Of a stretch of 64,000 bases of DNA, positions 15,870 to 24,380 are shown in pieces. The stretch is from contig CBDHCC010000001.1 of the NCBI GenBank assembly GCA_965261015.1, positions 1,116,001 through 1,180,000 on the forward strand, read 5' to 3'. The translations under genes and the position numbers were made by a program. A model generated the notes under the pieces. That model saw only the letters and a program-made list of their open reading frames with translations, was not told where the DNA came from and ran no database searches. The stretch comes from CBDHCC01 sp965261015. Lineage in GTDB: Bacteria > Pseudomonadota > Alphaproteobacteria > Sphingomonadales > Sphingomonadaceae. Each line of letters opens with the position of its first letter. The first letter of the stretch is position 1.

Positions 15870-16050
15870 TGCCGCCGTCCCGCGCCAGCGTGTCCAGGTC
15901 CGCGATCGTTCGCGCCACGGCGTCGCGAAGGCGGGCGTGGCGGTCCGCCAGATCGTCGTCGTCGGCGGCTCGCGCGTTCCCGGCCGCCTCCGACCGCCCA
16001 AGCGCGGCTTCGAGGCGATCGAGTGTCCGGGGGAGGTCGTCCGAGGTCAT
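15862..16050 (-). CDS. Small helical protein upstream of zapA
   Basis: This 62-residue, strongly charged protein starts MTSDDLPRTLDRLEAALGRS and continues with DLADRHARLRDAVARTIADL, so it is almost entirely helical and may form a coiled coil. It has no signal or membrane segment. The overlap of its last codons with the zapA start (ATGGCTGA) shows translational coupling. Small coiled-coil proteins are common at this spot in alphaproteobacteria (DUF4164-like), but I cannot assign a family firmly. A role beside ZapA in division is inferred from context only. Confidence 0.65.
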   Translation of the reverse strand: MTSDDLPRTLDRLEAALGRSEAAGNARAADDDDLADRHARLRDAVARTIADLDTLARDGGNG

Positions 16051-16215
16051 CCGGGCTAAGCGATAGCATCACGCGACCGCGCGTGGGAAGCGCCGTTCCG
16101 TCGGTCGGCGCCGTGGTCCGCAGTCGGTTGCCCTGGCGCGGCGGCTGGCCTAGCGAGCGTCGCAAACCCATCCGGCCCGCGCAGCCGCCGCGGCCCGCCT
16201 TCAGGAGCATCGCCC

Positions 16216-17226
16216 ATGACCGTTCGCGTCGCCATCAACGGCTTTGGCCGAATCGGCCGCCTCGTGGCCCGCGCCCTGCTGAGCCGCGACGACGACCAGC
16301 TGGAACTGGTGTCGATCAACGACTTGGCCGACGCGCAGGCGAACGCGCTCTTGTTCAAGCGCGACTCCGTGCACGGCACCTGGCCCGGCGAGGTCGAGGC
16401 GGACGGCGACGCGATCGTGGTCGACGGCCGGCGCATCCAGGTCACCGCGGAGCGGGACCCGGCCAAGCTGCCGCACAAGGACAACCGCATCGACATCGCG
16501 CTGGAATGCACCGGCTTTTTCACCGATCGTTCCTCGGCCTCCAAGCACCTCGACGCGGGTGCCAAGCGGGTGCTGATCTCCGCCCCAGCCAAGGACGTGG
16601 ACAAGACCGTCGTGTTCGGTGTCAATCACGAGACGTTGACGGCCGACGACCGGATCGTCTCGAACGCGTCGTGCACCACCAACTGCCTGGCTCCGATCGC
16701 GAAGGTCGCGCACGAGACGGTGGGGATCGAGCGCGGGCTGATGACCACGATCCACTCCTATACCAACGACCAGAAGATCCTGGACCAGGTTCATTCCGAC
16801 CTACGCCGCGCGCGGGCGGCCGCCATGAACATCATCCCGACCACCACCGGCGCGGCGCGCGCGGTGGCGCTGGTCCTGCCGGAGCTGAAGGGTAAGCTGG
16901 ACGGATCGGCCATCCGCGTGCCCACGCCGAATGTCAGTTTGGTCGACCTGACCTTTACCCCGTCGCGCGACACCAGCGTGGAGGAAATCAACGCGGCCCT
17001 GAAGGCGGCGGCCGCCAGCGGTCCGCTGGCCGGCGTGCTCGCCTATACGGAGGAGCCGCTGGTCTCCATCGACTTCAACGGCGACCCCGCGTCGTCCACG
17101 GTGGACTCGCTGGAGACCACCGTGCTGGAGGGTAAGCTGGTGCGGATCGTCAGCTGGTACGACAACGAATGGGGCTTCTCGAACCGGATGGTGGATACGG
17201 CGAACGCCATGGGCGCGCTGATCTGA
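16216..17226 (+). CDS. gap: Glyceraldehyde-3-phosphate dehydrogenase, type I
   Basis: The 336-residue enzyme oxidises glyceraldehyde 3-phosphate to 1,3-bisphosphoglycerate with NAD. The N-terminal Rossmann motif is VAINGFGRIGRLVARAL (residues 4-20). The catalytic block is SNASCTTNCLAPIAK, with Cys near residue 155. TTIHSYTNDQ carries the catalytic His. WYDNEWGFSNRM closes the C-terminus. A good AGGAG lies before the ATG. It heads a gap-pgk-fba-thiE series on the plus strand, with pgk two bases downstream. Confidence 0.97.
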   Translation: MTVRVAINGFGRIGRLVARALLSRDDDQLELVSINDLADAQANALLFKRDSVHGTWPGEVEADGDAIVVDGRRIQVTAERDPAKLPHKDNRIDIALECTGFFTDRSSASKHLDAGAKRVLISAPAKDVDKTVVFGVNHETLTADDRIVSNASCTTNCLAPIAKVAHETVGIERGLMTTIHSYTNDQKILDQVHSDLRRARAAAMNIIPTTTGAARAVALVLPELKGKLDGSAIRVPTPNVSLVDLTFTPSRDTSVEEINAALKAAAASGPLAGVLAYTEEPLVSIDFNGDPASSTVDSLETTVLEGKLVRIVSWYDNEWGFSNRMVDTANAMGALI

Positions 17227-17228
17227 CC

Positions 17229-18419
17229 GTGGCCCGCACCCTCGACGATCTGGGCGACCTCACCGGCCAGCGCGTGCTGGTCCGCGCCGACCTGAACGCG
17301 CCGATGGACGGGGCGGCGGTGACCGACGACACCCGGTTGCGTGCCATCGCGCCGACGGTGCGGGAGCTGGCCGACAAGGGGGCGGTCGTCCTGCTGCTCA
17401 GCCACATGGGTCGACCCAAGGGCGCGCCGGACCCGAGGCTGTCGCTCGCCCTGATCACCGACGACCTGGCTCCGATCCTGGGCCGGACGGTCCAGTTCGT
17501 GGAGGACTGTCAGGGAGAGGTCGCCGAACGCGCGGTCGCGATGGCGCAGCCCGGTGACGTGCTGCTGCTGGAGAACACGCGCTTCCACCCGGGCGAGGAG
17601 CGGAACGACCCCGGACTGGCCGACGCCATGGCGCGGCTGGGTGACCTGTTCGTCAACGACGCCTTTTCGGCCGCCCATCGCGCGCACGCCTCGACGGAAG
17701 GACTGGCGCACCGCCTACCCGCTTATGCCGGTCGGGCCATGGAGCGTGAACTGGCGGCGCTCGACCGCGCGCTCGGCCAGCCGGAACATCCCGTGATGGC
17801 GGTGGTCGGCGGCGCGAAGGTCTCGTCCAAGCTCGCCGTGCTGGAGCATCTGGTGGACCGGGTGGACCATCTGGTGATCGGGGGCGGCATGGCCAACACC
17901 TTCCTGCTGGCGCGCGGGATCGCGATCGGGACCAGCCTGGCGGAACCCGGCCTGACCGGCACGTGCGACGCGATCTTCGCGGCCGCCGACCGGGCGGGCT
18001 GCACGGTCCACCTGCCCTACGACGTGGTCACCGCGCGGGAGTTCCGGGCCGGGGCCGACACCCGCACCGTCAACGTCCACGAAGTCGCCGGCGACGAGAT
18101 GATCCTGGACATCGGCCCGCACGCGTCCGAAGCGATCGCGGACGCCCTGAAGACCTGCCGCACGCTGGTCTGGAACGGACCGCTGGGCGCGTTCGAGACC
18201 CCGCCCTTCGACACCGCGACGATGGCGCTCGCCCGGACGGCGGCGGCGCTTACCCAATCCGGCTCGCTCGTCAGCGTGGCAGGCGGCGGCGACACGGTGG
18301 CCGCGCTCAACCAGGCCGGTGTGGGGGACGCGCTGACCTTCGTGTCGACCGCCGGCGGTGCCTTCCTGGAATGGATGGAAGGCAAGACGCTGCCCGGCGT
18401 GGCGGCGCTTGACCGGTGA
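17229..18419 (+). CDS. pgk: Phosphoglycerate kinase
   Basis: This 396-residue enzyme transfers phosphate from 1,3-bisphosphoglycerate to ADP. VRADLNAPMDG near residue 20 is the substrate-binding signature (usually VRxDFNVP; here Leu-Asn-Ala). LLSHMGRPKG, LLENTRFHPGE and VVGGAKVSSKL follow in family order. WNGPLGAFETPPFD, then SVAGGGDTVAAL and STAGGAFLEWMEG form the nucleotide-binding end. The start is the GTG at 17229, just after the gap stop, giving VARTLDDLGDL. Longer in-frame starts lie inside gap. Length is normal. Confidence 0.96.
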   Translation: MARTLDDLGDLTGQRVLVRADLNAPMDGAAVTDDTRLRAIAPTVRELADKGAVVLLLSHMGRPKGAPDPRLSLALITDDLAPILGRTVQFVEDCQGEVAERAVAMAQPGDVLLLENTRFHPGEERNDPGLADAMARLGDLFVNDAFSAAHRAHASTEGLAHRLPAYAGRAMERELAALDRALGQPEHPVMAVVGGAKVSSKLAVLEHLVDRVDHLVIGGGMANTFLLARGIAIGTSLAEPGLTGTCDAIFAAADRAGCTVHLPYDVVTAREFRAGADTRTVNVHEVAGDEMILDIGPHASEAIADALKTCRTLVWNGPLGAFETPPFDTATMALARTAAALTQSGSLVSVAGGGDTVAALNQAGVGDALTFVSTAGGAFLEWMEGKTLPGVAALDR

Positions 18420-18483
18420 GCGCACGTCCAATCTCTGAAAGGCGGACCCGTTTCGCCACACCACCGACCCTGAAGGAGCCTTC

Positions 18484-19392
18484 ATGACCCCGATCGTCCG
18501 CGACATCCTGAGCAAATACGAGTCCGACAATCCGGGCACGAAGGGGAATCTGGCGCGCATTCTGATGCACGGCCGGCTGGGTGGGACCGGCAAAATGGTG
18601 ATCCTGCCGGTGGACCAGGGGTTCGAGCACGGGCCGGCGCGATCCTTTGCGATCAACCCGCCCGCCTATGACCCGCACTACCACTTCCAGCTGGCGGTGG
18701 ACGCCGGCTTGAACGCCTACGCCGCGCCGCTCGGCATGATCGAGGCGGGGGCGGACAGCTTCGCCGGGCAGCTGCCCACCATCCTGAAGGTCAACAGCTC
18801 CAACAGCTGGGGCACGTCGATCGACCAGGCGGTCACCGGCGGCGTGGACGACGCGCTGCGCCTGGGCTGTGCCGCCATAGGCTTCACCATGTATCCGGGG
18901 TCCGACCACTTCTTCGACATGGCCGAGGAGGTGCGCGAGCTGGCGGCTGAGGCGAAGGCGGCCGGGCTGGCGGTCGTGATCTGGTCCTATCCGAGGGGCG
19001 GCGACCTGACCAAGGCGGGCGAGCTCGCCCTGGATGTGGGGGCCTATGCCGCGCATATGGCCGCGCTGATGGGCGCGCACATCATCAAGGTGAAGCTGCC
19101 CAGCGAGCATATCGAGCAGGCGGACGCGCAAAAAGCCTATGAGTCGATCGACGCCTCCACTCAGGCCAGCCGCGTCGCGCACGTCGTGCAGAGCTGCTTT
19201 GCCGGACGGCGGATCGTCGTGTTCTCCGGCGGGGCGTCCAAGGGCGCGGACGCCGTGTTCCAGGACGCGCGCGACATCCGCGACGGCGGCGGCAATGGCT
19301 CGATCATCGGCCGCAACTCCTTCCAGCGGTCGCGCGAGGACGCGCTGGCGATGCTCGACCGCCTGGTCTCCATCTACAAAGGCGAGGAGTGA
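18484..19392 (+). CDS. fba: Class I fructose-bisphosphate aldolase
   Basis: This 302-residue protein cleaves fructose 1,6-bisphosphate into two triose phosphates. It belongs to the FbaB/DeoC-LacD type of Schiff-base aldolases rather than the zinc class II form. Motifs are MVILPVDQGFEHGPARSF near residue 40, LKVNSSNSWGTSIDQAV, VIWSYPRGGDLTKAG, and HIIKVKLPSEHIEQAD with the likely Schiff-base Lys. VFSGGASKGADAVFQD is the phosphate-binding end. AAGGAG lies five bases before the ATG. It is part of the glycolytic operon after pgk. Confidence 0.93.
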   Translation: MTPIVRDILSKYESDNPGTKGNLARILMHGRLGGTGKMVILPVDQGFEHGPARSFAINPPAYDPHYHFQLAVDAGLNAYAAPLGMIEAGADSFAGQLPTILKVNSSNSWGTSIDQAVTGGVDDALRLGCAAIGFTMYPGSDHFFDMAEEVRELAAEAKAAGLAVVIWSYPRGGDLTKAGELALDVGAYAAHMAALMGAHIIKVKLPSEHIEQADAQKAYESIDASTQASRVAHVVQSCFAGRRIVVFSGGASKGADAVFQDARDIRDGGGNGSIIGRNSFQRSREDALAMLDRLVSIYKGEE

Positions 19393-19426
19393 TCGCGCCT
19401 CCCGTGGCAGGCGGGACGGTGCGCGT

Positions 19427-20044
19427 GTGACCGACTGCCAGCTCTACCTGATCTCGCCCCAGGAGGTCGGTGGTGACTTTCCCGAGCGGCTGGAGCGGGC
19501 GCTGGACGCAGGCCCGGTCGCCGCCTTCCAGTTTCGGGTGAAGGAGATGGACCAGCACGAAGCCGCCAGGCTGGCCGCTCCGCTGCTGGACCTTTGCCGG
19601 GCCCGCGAGGTGGCCTTCCTGGTCAACGACTCCGTTGCGCTCGCCAAGCGGTTGGGCGCGGACGGGGTCCATTTGGGGCAGGGCGACGGCGACCCGCGGG
19701 AGGCGCGCGCTGTGCTGGGCGCAAAGGCCCAGATCGGCGTGACCTGCCACGACAGCCGCCACCTGGCGATGGAAGCCGGGGACGCGGGCGCCGATTACGT
19801 CGCGTTCGGAGCGTTCTATCCCTCCGCCACGAAAGCGGCGAAACACCGGGCGGACCCGGCCATCGTCGAGTGGTGGCACGGCTTGGCGGAGCTGCCTTGC
19901 GTCGCGATCGGCGGCATCACGGCGGCCAACGCCGCCCCGCTGATCCGCGCGGGCGCGGATTTCCTGGCGGTGTCGGCGGGGGTGTGGTCGGGCGACGAAG
20001 CGGAGAACGTGCACGCCTTCGCCGAGGTGCTGCGCGGGACCTAA
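19427..20044 (+). CDS. thiE: Thiamine-phosphate synthase
   Basis: This 205-residue protein joins the pyrimidine and thiazole halves of thiamine. Motifs are FQFRVKEMDQHEAA near the N-terminus (usual LR.K), VAFLVNDSVALAKRLGADGV and VHLGQGDGD, the pyrophosphate-binding strand. GADYVAFGAFYPSATK and AIGGITAANAAPLIRAGADF follow, with ending VSAGVW. The start is GTG at 19427; in-frame upstream starts lie in fba. No TPP riboswitch is seen; the gene is carried as the last member of the gap-pgk-fba unit. Divergent thiE-like proteins such as TenI are an alternative. Confidence 0.86.
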   Translation: MTDCQLYLISPQEVGGDFPERLERALDAGPVAAFQFRVKEMDQHEAARLAAPLLDLCRAREVAFLVNDSVALAKRLGADGVHLGQGDGDPREARAVLGAKAQIGVTCHDSRHLAMEAGDAGADYVAFGAFYPSATKAAKHRADPAIVEWWHGLAELPCVAIGGITAANAAPLIRAGADFLAVSAGVWSGDEAENVHAFAEVLRGT

Positions 20045-20096
20045 GCGGCCGTCGGCGAGTTTAGGAGCGACAGACGGACATCATGGAGATCGACTT

Positions 20097-21341
20097 TTGA
20101 CCATCGCACGCGCCCCCGGACTGCTACTCGCAGGCCTCTCGTCCCTGGCCCTGGCCGCTTGCAACGTCAGTGCGGGTGACGATCAGCAGGCGTCCGGAGA
20201 GGGAGCGGGCATGACGGCGACGGATGGTGCCCAGCCGACGGATGACCTGACCGCGTCCGCCGCAATGGCCGCCAACGATCCGGCCGCCGGGGGTGACGCC
20301 CAGGCCGGCGACGACCAGCCGCGCCCCATGATGAAGCTGCAGGTGGCGCTCGATCGCATGAACTTCTCGCCCGGAGTGATCGACGGCAGGATGGGCATGT
20401 CGACGGAACTGGCGTTGAAGGGATTTCAGCAGGCGAACGGCCTGACGGAGTCGGGTCAATTCGACGACGCCACCAAGCAGGCGCTCGCACCCCACCTCAA
20501 CATCGCCGCCACTCGCATGGTGACCGTGCCCGCCGCCTTCGTTCAGGGACCCTTCCAGCCAGTGCCCGACGATCCGGCCAAGCAGGCCGACATGGACCAG
20601 CTGGGCTACAACACCGCGATGGAAAAGCTGGCGGAACGGTTCCACACCACTCCTGACGTTCTTCTTCAGCTCAATCCTCAGCTGTCCGCCAATGTGACGA
20701 CGAAGCCGCAAGAGGCGGCACCGCAAGGAGGAGCGCCTGGCAATGCGAGCGGCGCGGACCTGCAATCGCCGGACGAGATGAAATACGCGGACATTCCCTT
20801 CGCGGGTAAGTCATTGCGCGTGCCGAATATCGGCAACGACCGCGTGGCCGCGGCCACGCAGGGATCGAAGGCCGACCAGACCTGGAACCAGACGCTGGCG
20901 GTGCTGGGCGTGAATGGTCAGCAGCCAAAGGCCACGCGCATCGTGGGCGACAAGTCGGACAAGTCCATCAAGGTCTTCGGCGAAGGCGACAAGCTGATCG
21001 CCCAGTTTCAGGCCACTATGGGATCCAGCCGCGATCCGTTGCCGATCGGCGACTGGAAAATCTATGGCGTGGCGAAGAACACGCCCTTCTCCTACGATCC
21101 CGACCTGTTCTGGGATGTTCCCGATGACGAGCCGGATCGCACCCTGCCGCCCGGCCCCAACGGTCCCGTCGGCGTTGTTTGGATCGATCTGTCGAAGGAA
21201 CATTACGGTATCCACGGCACCCCGGCCCCCGAGACGATCGGCCGCGCGGAGAGCCATGGTTGCGTGCGCCTGACCAACTGGGACGCCGCCCGGCTGGCCC
21301 AGATGGTCGACACCAACACCAAGGTCATCTTCCAGAGCTAA
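20097..21341 (+). CDS. L,D-transpeptidase lipoprotein with peptidoglycan-binding domain
   Basis: This 414-residue envelope protein has a lipoprotein signal with lipobox LALAAC (Cys about 21). A low-complexity linker is followed by a peptidoglycan-binding domain 1 (about 80-125: MNFSPGVIDGRMGMSTELAL). The C-terminal YkuD catalytic domain has YGIHGTPAPETIGRAESHGC and VRLTNWD, with the catalytic Cys in HGCVR near residue 390. It cross-links peptidoglycan or attaches proteins to it. The start is read as TTG at 20097, with GGAG eight bases upstream. A five-codon frame (MEIDF) ends on the same TTGA. The M23 peptidase gene follows five bases later. Confidence 0.88.
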   Translation: MTIARAPGLLLAGLSSLALAACNVSAGDDQQASGEGAGMTATDGAQPTDDLTASAAMAANDPAAGGDAQAGDDQPRPMMKLQVALDRMNFSPGVIDGRMGMSTELALKGFQQANGLTESGQFDDATKQALAPHLNIAATRMVTVPAAFVQGPFQPVPDDPAKQADMDQLGYNTAMEKLAERFHTTPDVLLQLNPQLSANVTTKPQEAAPQGGAPGNASGADLQSPDEMKYADIPFAGKSLRVPNIGNDRVAAATQGSKADQTWNQTLAVLGVNGQQPKATRIVGDKSDKSIKVFGEGDKLIAQFQATMGSSRDPLPIGDWKIYGVAKNTPFSYDPDLFWDVPDDEPDRTLPPGPNGPVGVVWIDLSKEHYGIHGTPAPETIGRAESHGCVRLTNWDAARLAQMVDTNTKVIFQS

Positions 21342-21346
21342 GTCGC

Positions 21347-21946
21347 ATGGGGTGGCAGCGAACCGCGAGCGTGGCGCTGGTGAGCGCCACGATTTCGGCT
21401 ATCGCCACCTCGGCGTTCTGGGCCATGCGCGTGCCGCGCGATCCGCCTCCGGTGCCTGGCCCGGCGCTGGCGGTGGAGGCGACGGACGGACCGGTGGTCC
21501 GGGCCGCCGGCGCGCCGCTGGCGATCCCGGTGCAAGGGGTTCGCCCTGACCAGCTGGTCGACACCTTCACCCAGGCGCGCCAGGGGGGCGAGCGGCATCA
21601 CGACGCCATCGATATCATGGCGGCGGCCGGCACGCCGATCCTGGCGGCCGCTCCGGGGACGATCGAGCGGCTGTTCACCAGCCGTGCGGGCGGCCTCACC
21701 ATCTATGTCCGCTCCCCCGATCGCCGGACGGTCACCTATTACGCCCACCTGCGAAACTACGCCCCTGGCTTGGCGGAAGGGCAGCGGGTGCGGGTCGGGC
21801 AGCGCCTGGGCACCGTCGGGTCGACCGGCAATGCCAGCCCCGACGGTCCCCACCTGCATTTCGCCGTGTCCCGCATGGCACCCGGCGATCGCTGGTATGG
21901 GGGACGAGCGATCAATCCCTATCCGCTGCTGACGAGCGGCCGTTGA
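21347..21946 (+). CDS. M23 family metallopeptidase (LytM domain)
   Basis: This 199-residue protein has an N-terminal membrane anchor (VALVSATISAIATSAFWAM, about residues 8-26) and a periplasmic LytM domain. HHDAIDIMAAAGTPILAAAP has the H-x3-D zinc ligands. TYYAHLRNY and SPDGPHLHFAVSRM supply the H-x-H ligands. With its metal ligands intact it should be an active peptidoglycan endopeptidase rather than an EnvC/NlpD-like activator. The ATG lies five bases after the L,D-transpeptidase stop, so a cross-linking and a cleaving enzyme are coexpressed. Longer in-frame starts lie inside that gene. Confidence 0.88.
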   Translation: MGWQRTASVALVSATISAIATSAFWAMRVPRDPPPVPGPALAVEATDGPVVRAAGAPLAIPVQGVRPDQLVDTFTQARQGGERHHDAIDIMAAAGTPILAAAPGTIERLFTSRAGGLTIYVRSPDRRTVTYYAHLRNYAPGLAEGQRVRVGQRLGTVGSTGNASPDGPHLHFAVSRMAPGDRWYGGRAINPYPLLTSGR

Positions 21947-22003
21947 ACCGACGGGCGTTTCGCTCTAGCGCCGCACCTCACCCTCCCTCGACCGAGCACA
22001 ACC

Positions 22004-22567
22004 ATGAAGATCAGCGGCGTGGACATCCGTCCCGGCAACATCATCGAATATGAGGGCGGGCTATGGCGCGCCGTGAAGATCCAGCACACGCAGCCCGGCA
22101 AGGGCGGGGCCTATATGCAGGTCGAGCTGAAGAACCTGATCGACGGCCGCAAGAACAATGTGCGCTTCCGCTCGGCGGAGACGGTCGAGCGTGTGCGTCT
22201 GGATACGCGCGATTTCCAATTCCTGTTCGCCGACGGCGACCAGCTGACGTTCATGGACAAGGAGAATTACGATCAGGTGGCGTTGGCGCGCGATGTGCTG
22301 GGCGACGCGGCCGAGTTCCTGCAGGATGGCATGGACGTGGTGATGGAGCTGTATGACGAGCGGCCGATCAGCGTGCAGCTGCCCGACACGGTGGAGGCGG
22401 AGATCGTGCAGGCGGACGCCGTGGTGAAGGGCCAGACGGCATCGTCGTCCTTCAAGCCCGCCGTGCTGGACAACGGCGTGCGCGTCATGGTCCCCCCGCA
22501 CGTCTCGTCGGGCACCCGGATCGTCGTCGACGTGTACAGCCGGGAGTATGTGAAGCGTGCCGATTGA
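22004..22567 (+). CDS. efp: Elongation factor P
   Basis: The 187-residue factor rescues ribosomes stalled at polyproline stretches. It shows the three-domain EF-P layout with MKISGVDIRPGNIIEYEGGL at the start. The modification loop is QPGKGGAYMQVELKNL, with Lys33 at the tip, which suggests a lysylation-type or unmodified EF-P. No epmA or epmB is in the window. The end, SGTRIVVDVYSREYVKRAD, matches the family. The DUF302 lipoprotein gene overlaps its stop by 11 bases. Confidence 0.97.
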   Translation: MKISGVDIRPGNIIEYEGGLWRAVKIQHTQPGKGGAYMQVELKNLIDGRKNNVRFRSAETVERVRLDTRDFQFLFADGDQLTFMDKENYDQVALARDVLGDAAEFLQDGMDVVMELYDERPISVQLPDTVEAEIVQADAVVKGQTASSSFKPAVLDNGVRVMVPPHVSSGTRIVVDVYSREYVKRAD

Positions 22568-23081
22568 GCGCGCCTCTCTGATCCTGCCGCTGGTTCTCCC
22601 ATTGGTGCTGGCCGCCTGCGGGTCGGGTGAGCGGAAGCCGACGCAGCCGGTCGACCCCGCGGCCCGGACGGGTGCCGTCGGCGGAGCCTTCGCGGGCCAG
22701 CAACTCACGCCGTCGCCCTTCGACGTGCCCGGAACGGTGGACCGGCTTCGCGGAGCGGCGCGCGCGCGTGGCCTGACCGTGTTCGCGACAATCGACCACC
22801 AGGCGAACGCGGCGGCCGCCGGCCTGACGATGCGCCCCGAAACCCTGCTGCTGCTGGGTAACGCCGCGGTGGGCACCCCGATCATGGCCGGCGCGCCCAC
22901 GGCGGGCATCGACCTGCCGCTGCGCGTGCTCGTGTTCCAGGACGTGGACGGCGCGACCAAGGTCCTGACCAACTCCGTCAGCGGTTTCGCGCGTCAGCAC
23001 GCCATCGTCGGCGAGGACGAGCGGTTGGGACAGCTGAACGCCGCAATCGTCGGCATCACCCAGGCGGCGACCCGGAGCTGA
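22557..23081 (+). CDS. DUF302 domain lipoprotein
   Basis: This 174-residue protein has a lipoprotein signal peptide (SLILPLVLPLVLAACGSG; lipid Cys about residue 21). The mature part, SPFDVPGTVDRLRGAARARG then LTVFATIDHQANAAAAGL, LLLLGNAAVGTPIMAGAP, LPLRVLVFQDVDGATKV and ending LGQLNAAIVGITQAAT, is the DUF302 fold, found alone or with other small domains, function unknown. The start is GTG at 22557, within the last codons of efp; suhB starts on its final base. This tight packing suggests efp, this gene and suhB form one unit. Confidence 0.83.
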   Translation: MPIERASLILPLVLPLVLAACGSGERKPTQPVDPAARTGAVGGAFAGQQLTPSPFDVPGTVDRLRGAARARGLTVFATIDHQANAAAAGLTMRPETLLLLGNAAVGTPIMAGAPTAGIDLPLRVLVFQDVDGATKVLTNSVSGFARQHAIVGEDERLGQLNAAIVGITQAATRS

Positions 23082-23896
23082 TGGCGCAATCCGGCCTCAT
23101 CACCGTCATGGAACGCGCCGCGCGGAAGGCGGGCACCCGGCTGCGTCGAGATTTTGGTGAGGTCGAGCATCTCCAGGTCAGCCGCAAGGGGCCGGCCGAC
23201 TTCGTGTCGAAAGCCGACGCGCAGGCCGAGGACACGCTGCTGGACGAACTCTCGCGCGCCCGACCCGGCTGGGGGTTCCTGCTGGAGGAGCGCGGCCAGG
23301 TTGCGGGGCAGGCCGGTCAGCCGCGCTTCGTGGTCGATCCGCTGGATGGGACCACCAACTTCCTTCACGGCGTCCCGCACTTCGCCATCTCGATCGCGGC
23401 GCAGGAACCGTCGCCGGACGGCAAGGGGTGGGGCGACGTGGTGGCGGCGCTAGTCTATCAACCGCTCACCGACGAGAGTTTCTGGGCGGAGCGCGGCCGC
23501 GGTGCCTGGCTGCGGTCACAACGGCTGCGGGTGTCGGCCAGACGCGACCTCAGCGAATGTCTGATCGCCACGGGCATGCCGTTCAAGGGGCACGGCGACA
23601 TCGCCGACTGGACGCGCGTGTTCGGGGCACTGGTGGGCGAAGTGGCCGGGATCCGCCGGTTCGGATCGGCGGCCCTCGACCTCGCCTGGGTCGCGGCGGG
23701 GCGGTATGACGGTTTCTGGGAACAGGCGCTGCATCCGTGGGACGTGGCGGCCGGTGTGTTGCTGGTGAAGGAAGCGGGGGGATACGTCACCGACTTTCGT
23801 GGGCGCGACCGGGCGGTGACCGGCGAGGAGGTGCTGGCCGCCAACGACCAGCTCCACAGTCGACTGCACAAGGTGGTGGCGGGCGCGCTGCGCTGA
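23081..23896 (+). CDS. suhB: Inositol monophosphatase family protein
   Basis: The protein is 271 residues. It hydrolyses inositol phosphates or related sugars with magnesium; SuhB also binds RNA polymerase in some bacteria. Motifs are KADAQAEDTLLDEL near residue 45 and VVDPLDGTTNFLHGVPHFAI with the metal-binding Asp pair near 85. LWVAAGRYD-type sequence (DLAWVAAGRYDGFWE) and HPWDVAAGVLLVKEAGG, with the third metal Asp, follow. The ATG overlaps the DUF302 stop (TGATGG region). Downstream lies the nuo operon with its own leader region. Confidence 0.93.
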   Translation: MAQSGLITVMERAARKAGTRLRRDFGEVEHLQVSRKGPADFVSKADAQAEDTLLDELSRARPGWGFLLEERGQVAGQAGQPRFVVDPLDGTTNFLHGVPHFAISIAAQEPSPDGKGWGDVVAALVYQPLTDESFWAERGRGAWLRSQRLRVSARRDLSECLIATGMPFKGHGDIADWTRVFGALVGEVAGIRRFGSAALDLAWVAAGRYDGFWEQALHPWDVAAGVLLVKEAGGYVTDFRGRDRAVTGEEVLAANDQLHSRLHKVVAGALR

Positions 23897-23941
23897 TCCT
23901 TCGTTGCCGCCTGCAAGTCGTTCGCAATGTGTTCCCGCTCC

Positions 23942-23970
23942 TTGCACCCCCTCCGCCCCCTAGGTAAAAG
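23942..23970 (+). promoter_or_regulatory. Possible nuo promoter
   Basis: TTGCAC (23942-23947) and TAAAAG (23965-23970), 17 bases apart, are the best sigma-70-like pair in the 109-base gap before nuoA. The match to consensus is modest (3/6 and 4/6). GGGAG before the nuoA ATG is the ribosome site. Confidence 0.3.
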
Positions 23971-24005
23971 GCGGGAACGCGCCACTTCCGGCGTCGGGAG
24001 CCCCC

Positions 24006-24380
24006 ATGAGCAACCTGGCCGAGTATCTGCCGATCCTGCTGTTCCTGGCCGTCGCGCTGGGCCTGTCCGCCGCCTTCGTGTTCCTTCCCATGGCGGTGTC
24101 GCAGCTGACCGGCACGGCCAATCCGACGGCCGAGAAGCTGTCGGAATACGAATGCGGCTTCCCGGCGTTCGAGGACTCGCGCCACCAGTTCGACGTGCGA
24201 TTTTATCTGGTCGCCATCCTGTTCATCATCTTCGATTTGGAGGCGGCGTTCCTATATCCATGGGCAGTCAGCGTGTTCGACGTGGGCGTGGTCGCCTGGT
24301 CCGCGATGATCGTGTTCCTGGCCGAACTGGGCCTTGGACTGGCTTATGCCTGGAAGAAGGGAGCTCTCGATTGGGAGTAG
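24006..24380 (+). CDS. nuoA: NADH-quinone oxidoreductase subunit A
   Basis: This 124-residue membrane subunit of complex I has three membrane helices. Hallmarks are EKLSEYECGFPAFEDSRHQF, the loop with the conserved Cys that moves in active/deactive transitions, and DVRFYLVAILFIIFDLEAAF. It is the first gene of the operon, preceded by GGGAG. nuoB starts at a TTG inside its last codons. Confidence 0.97.
   Translation: MSNLAEYLPILLFLAVALGLSAAFVFLPMAVSQLTGTANPTAEKLSEYECGFPAFEDSRHQFDVRFYLVAILFIIFDLEAAFLYPWAVSVFDVGVVAWSAMIVFLAELGLGLAYAWKKGALDWE

Noticed and set aside
19393..19426. TPP riboswitch before thiE
   Set aside because: The gap after fba is only 34 bases and contains no THI-box-like structure.
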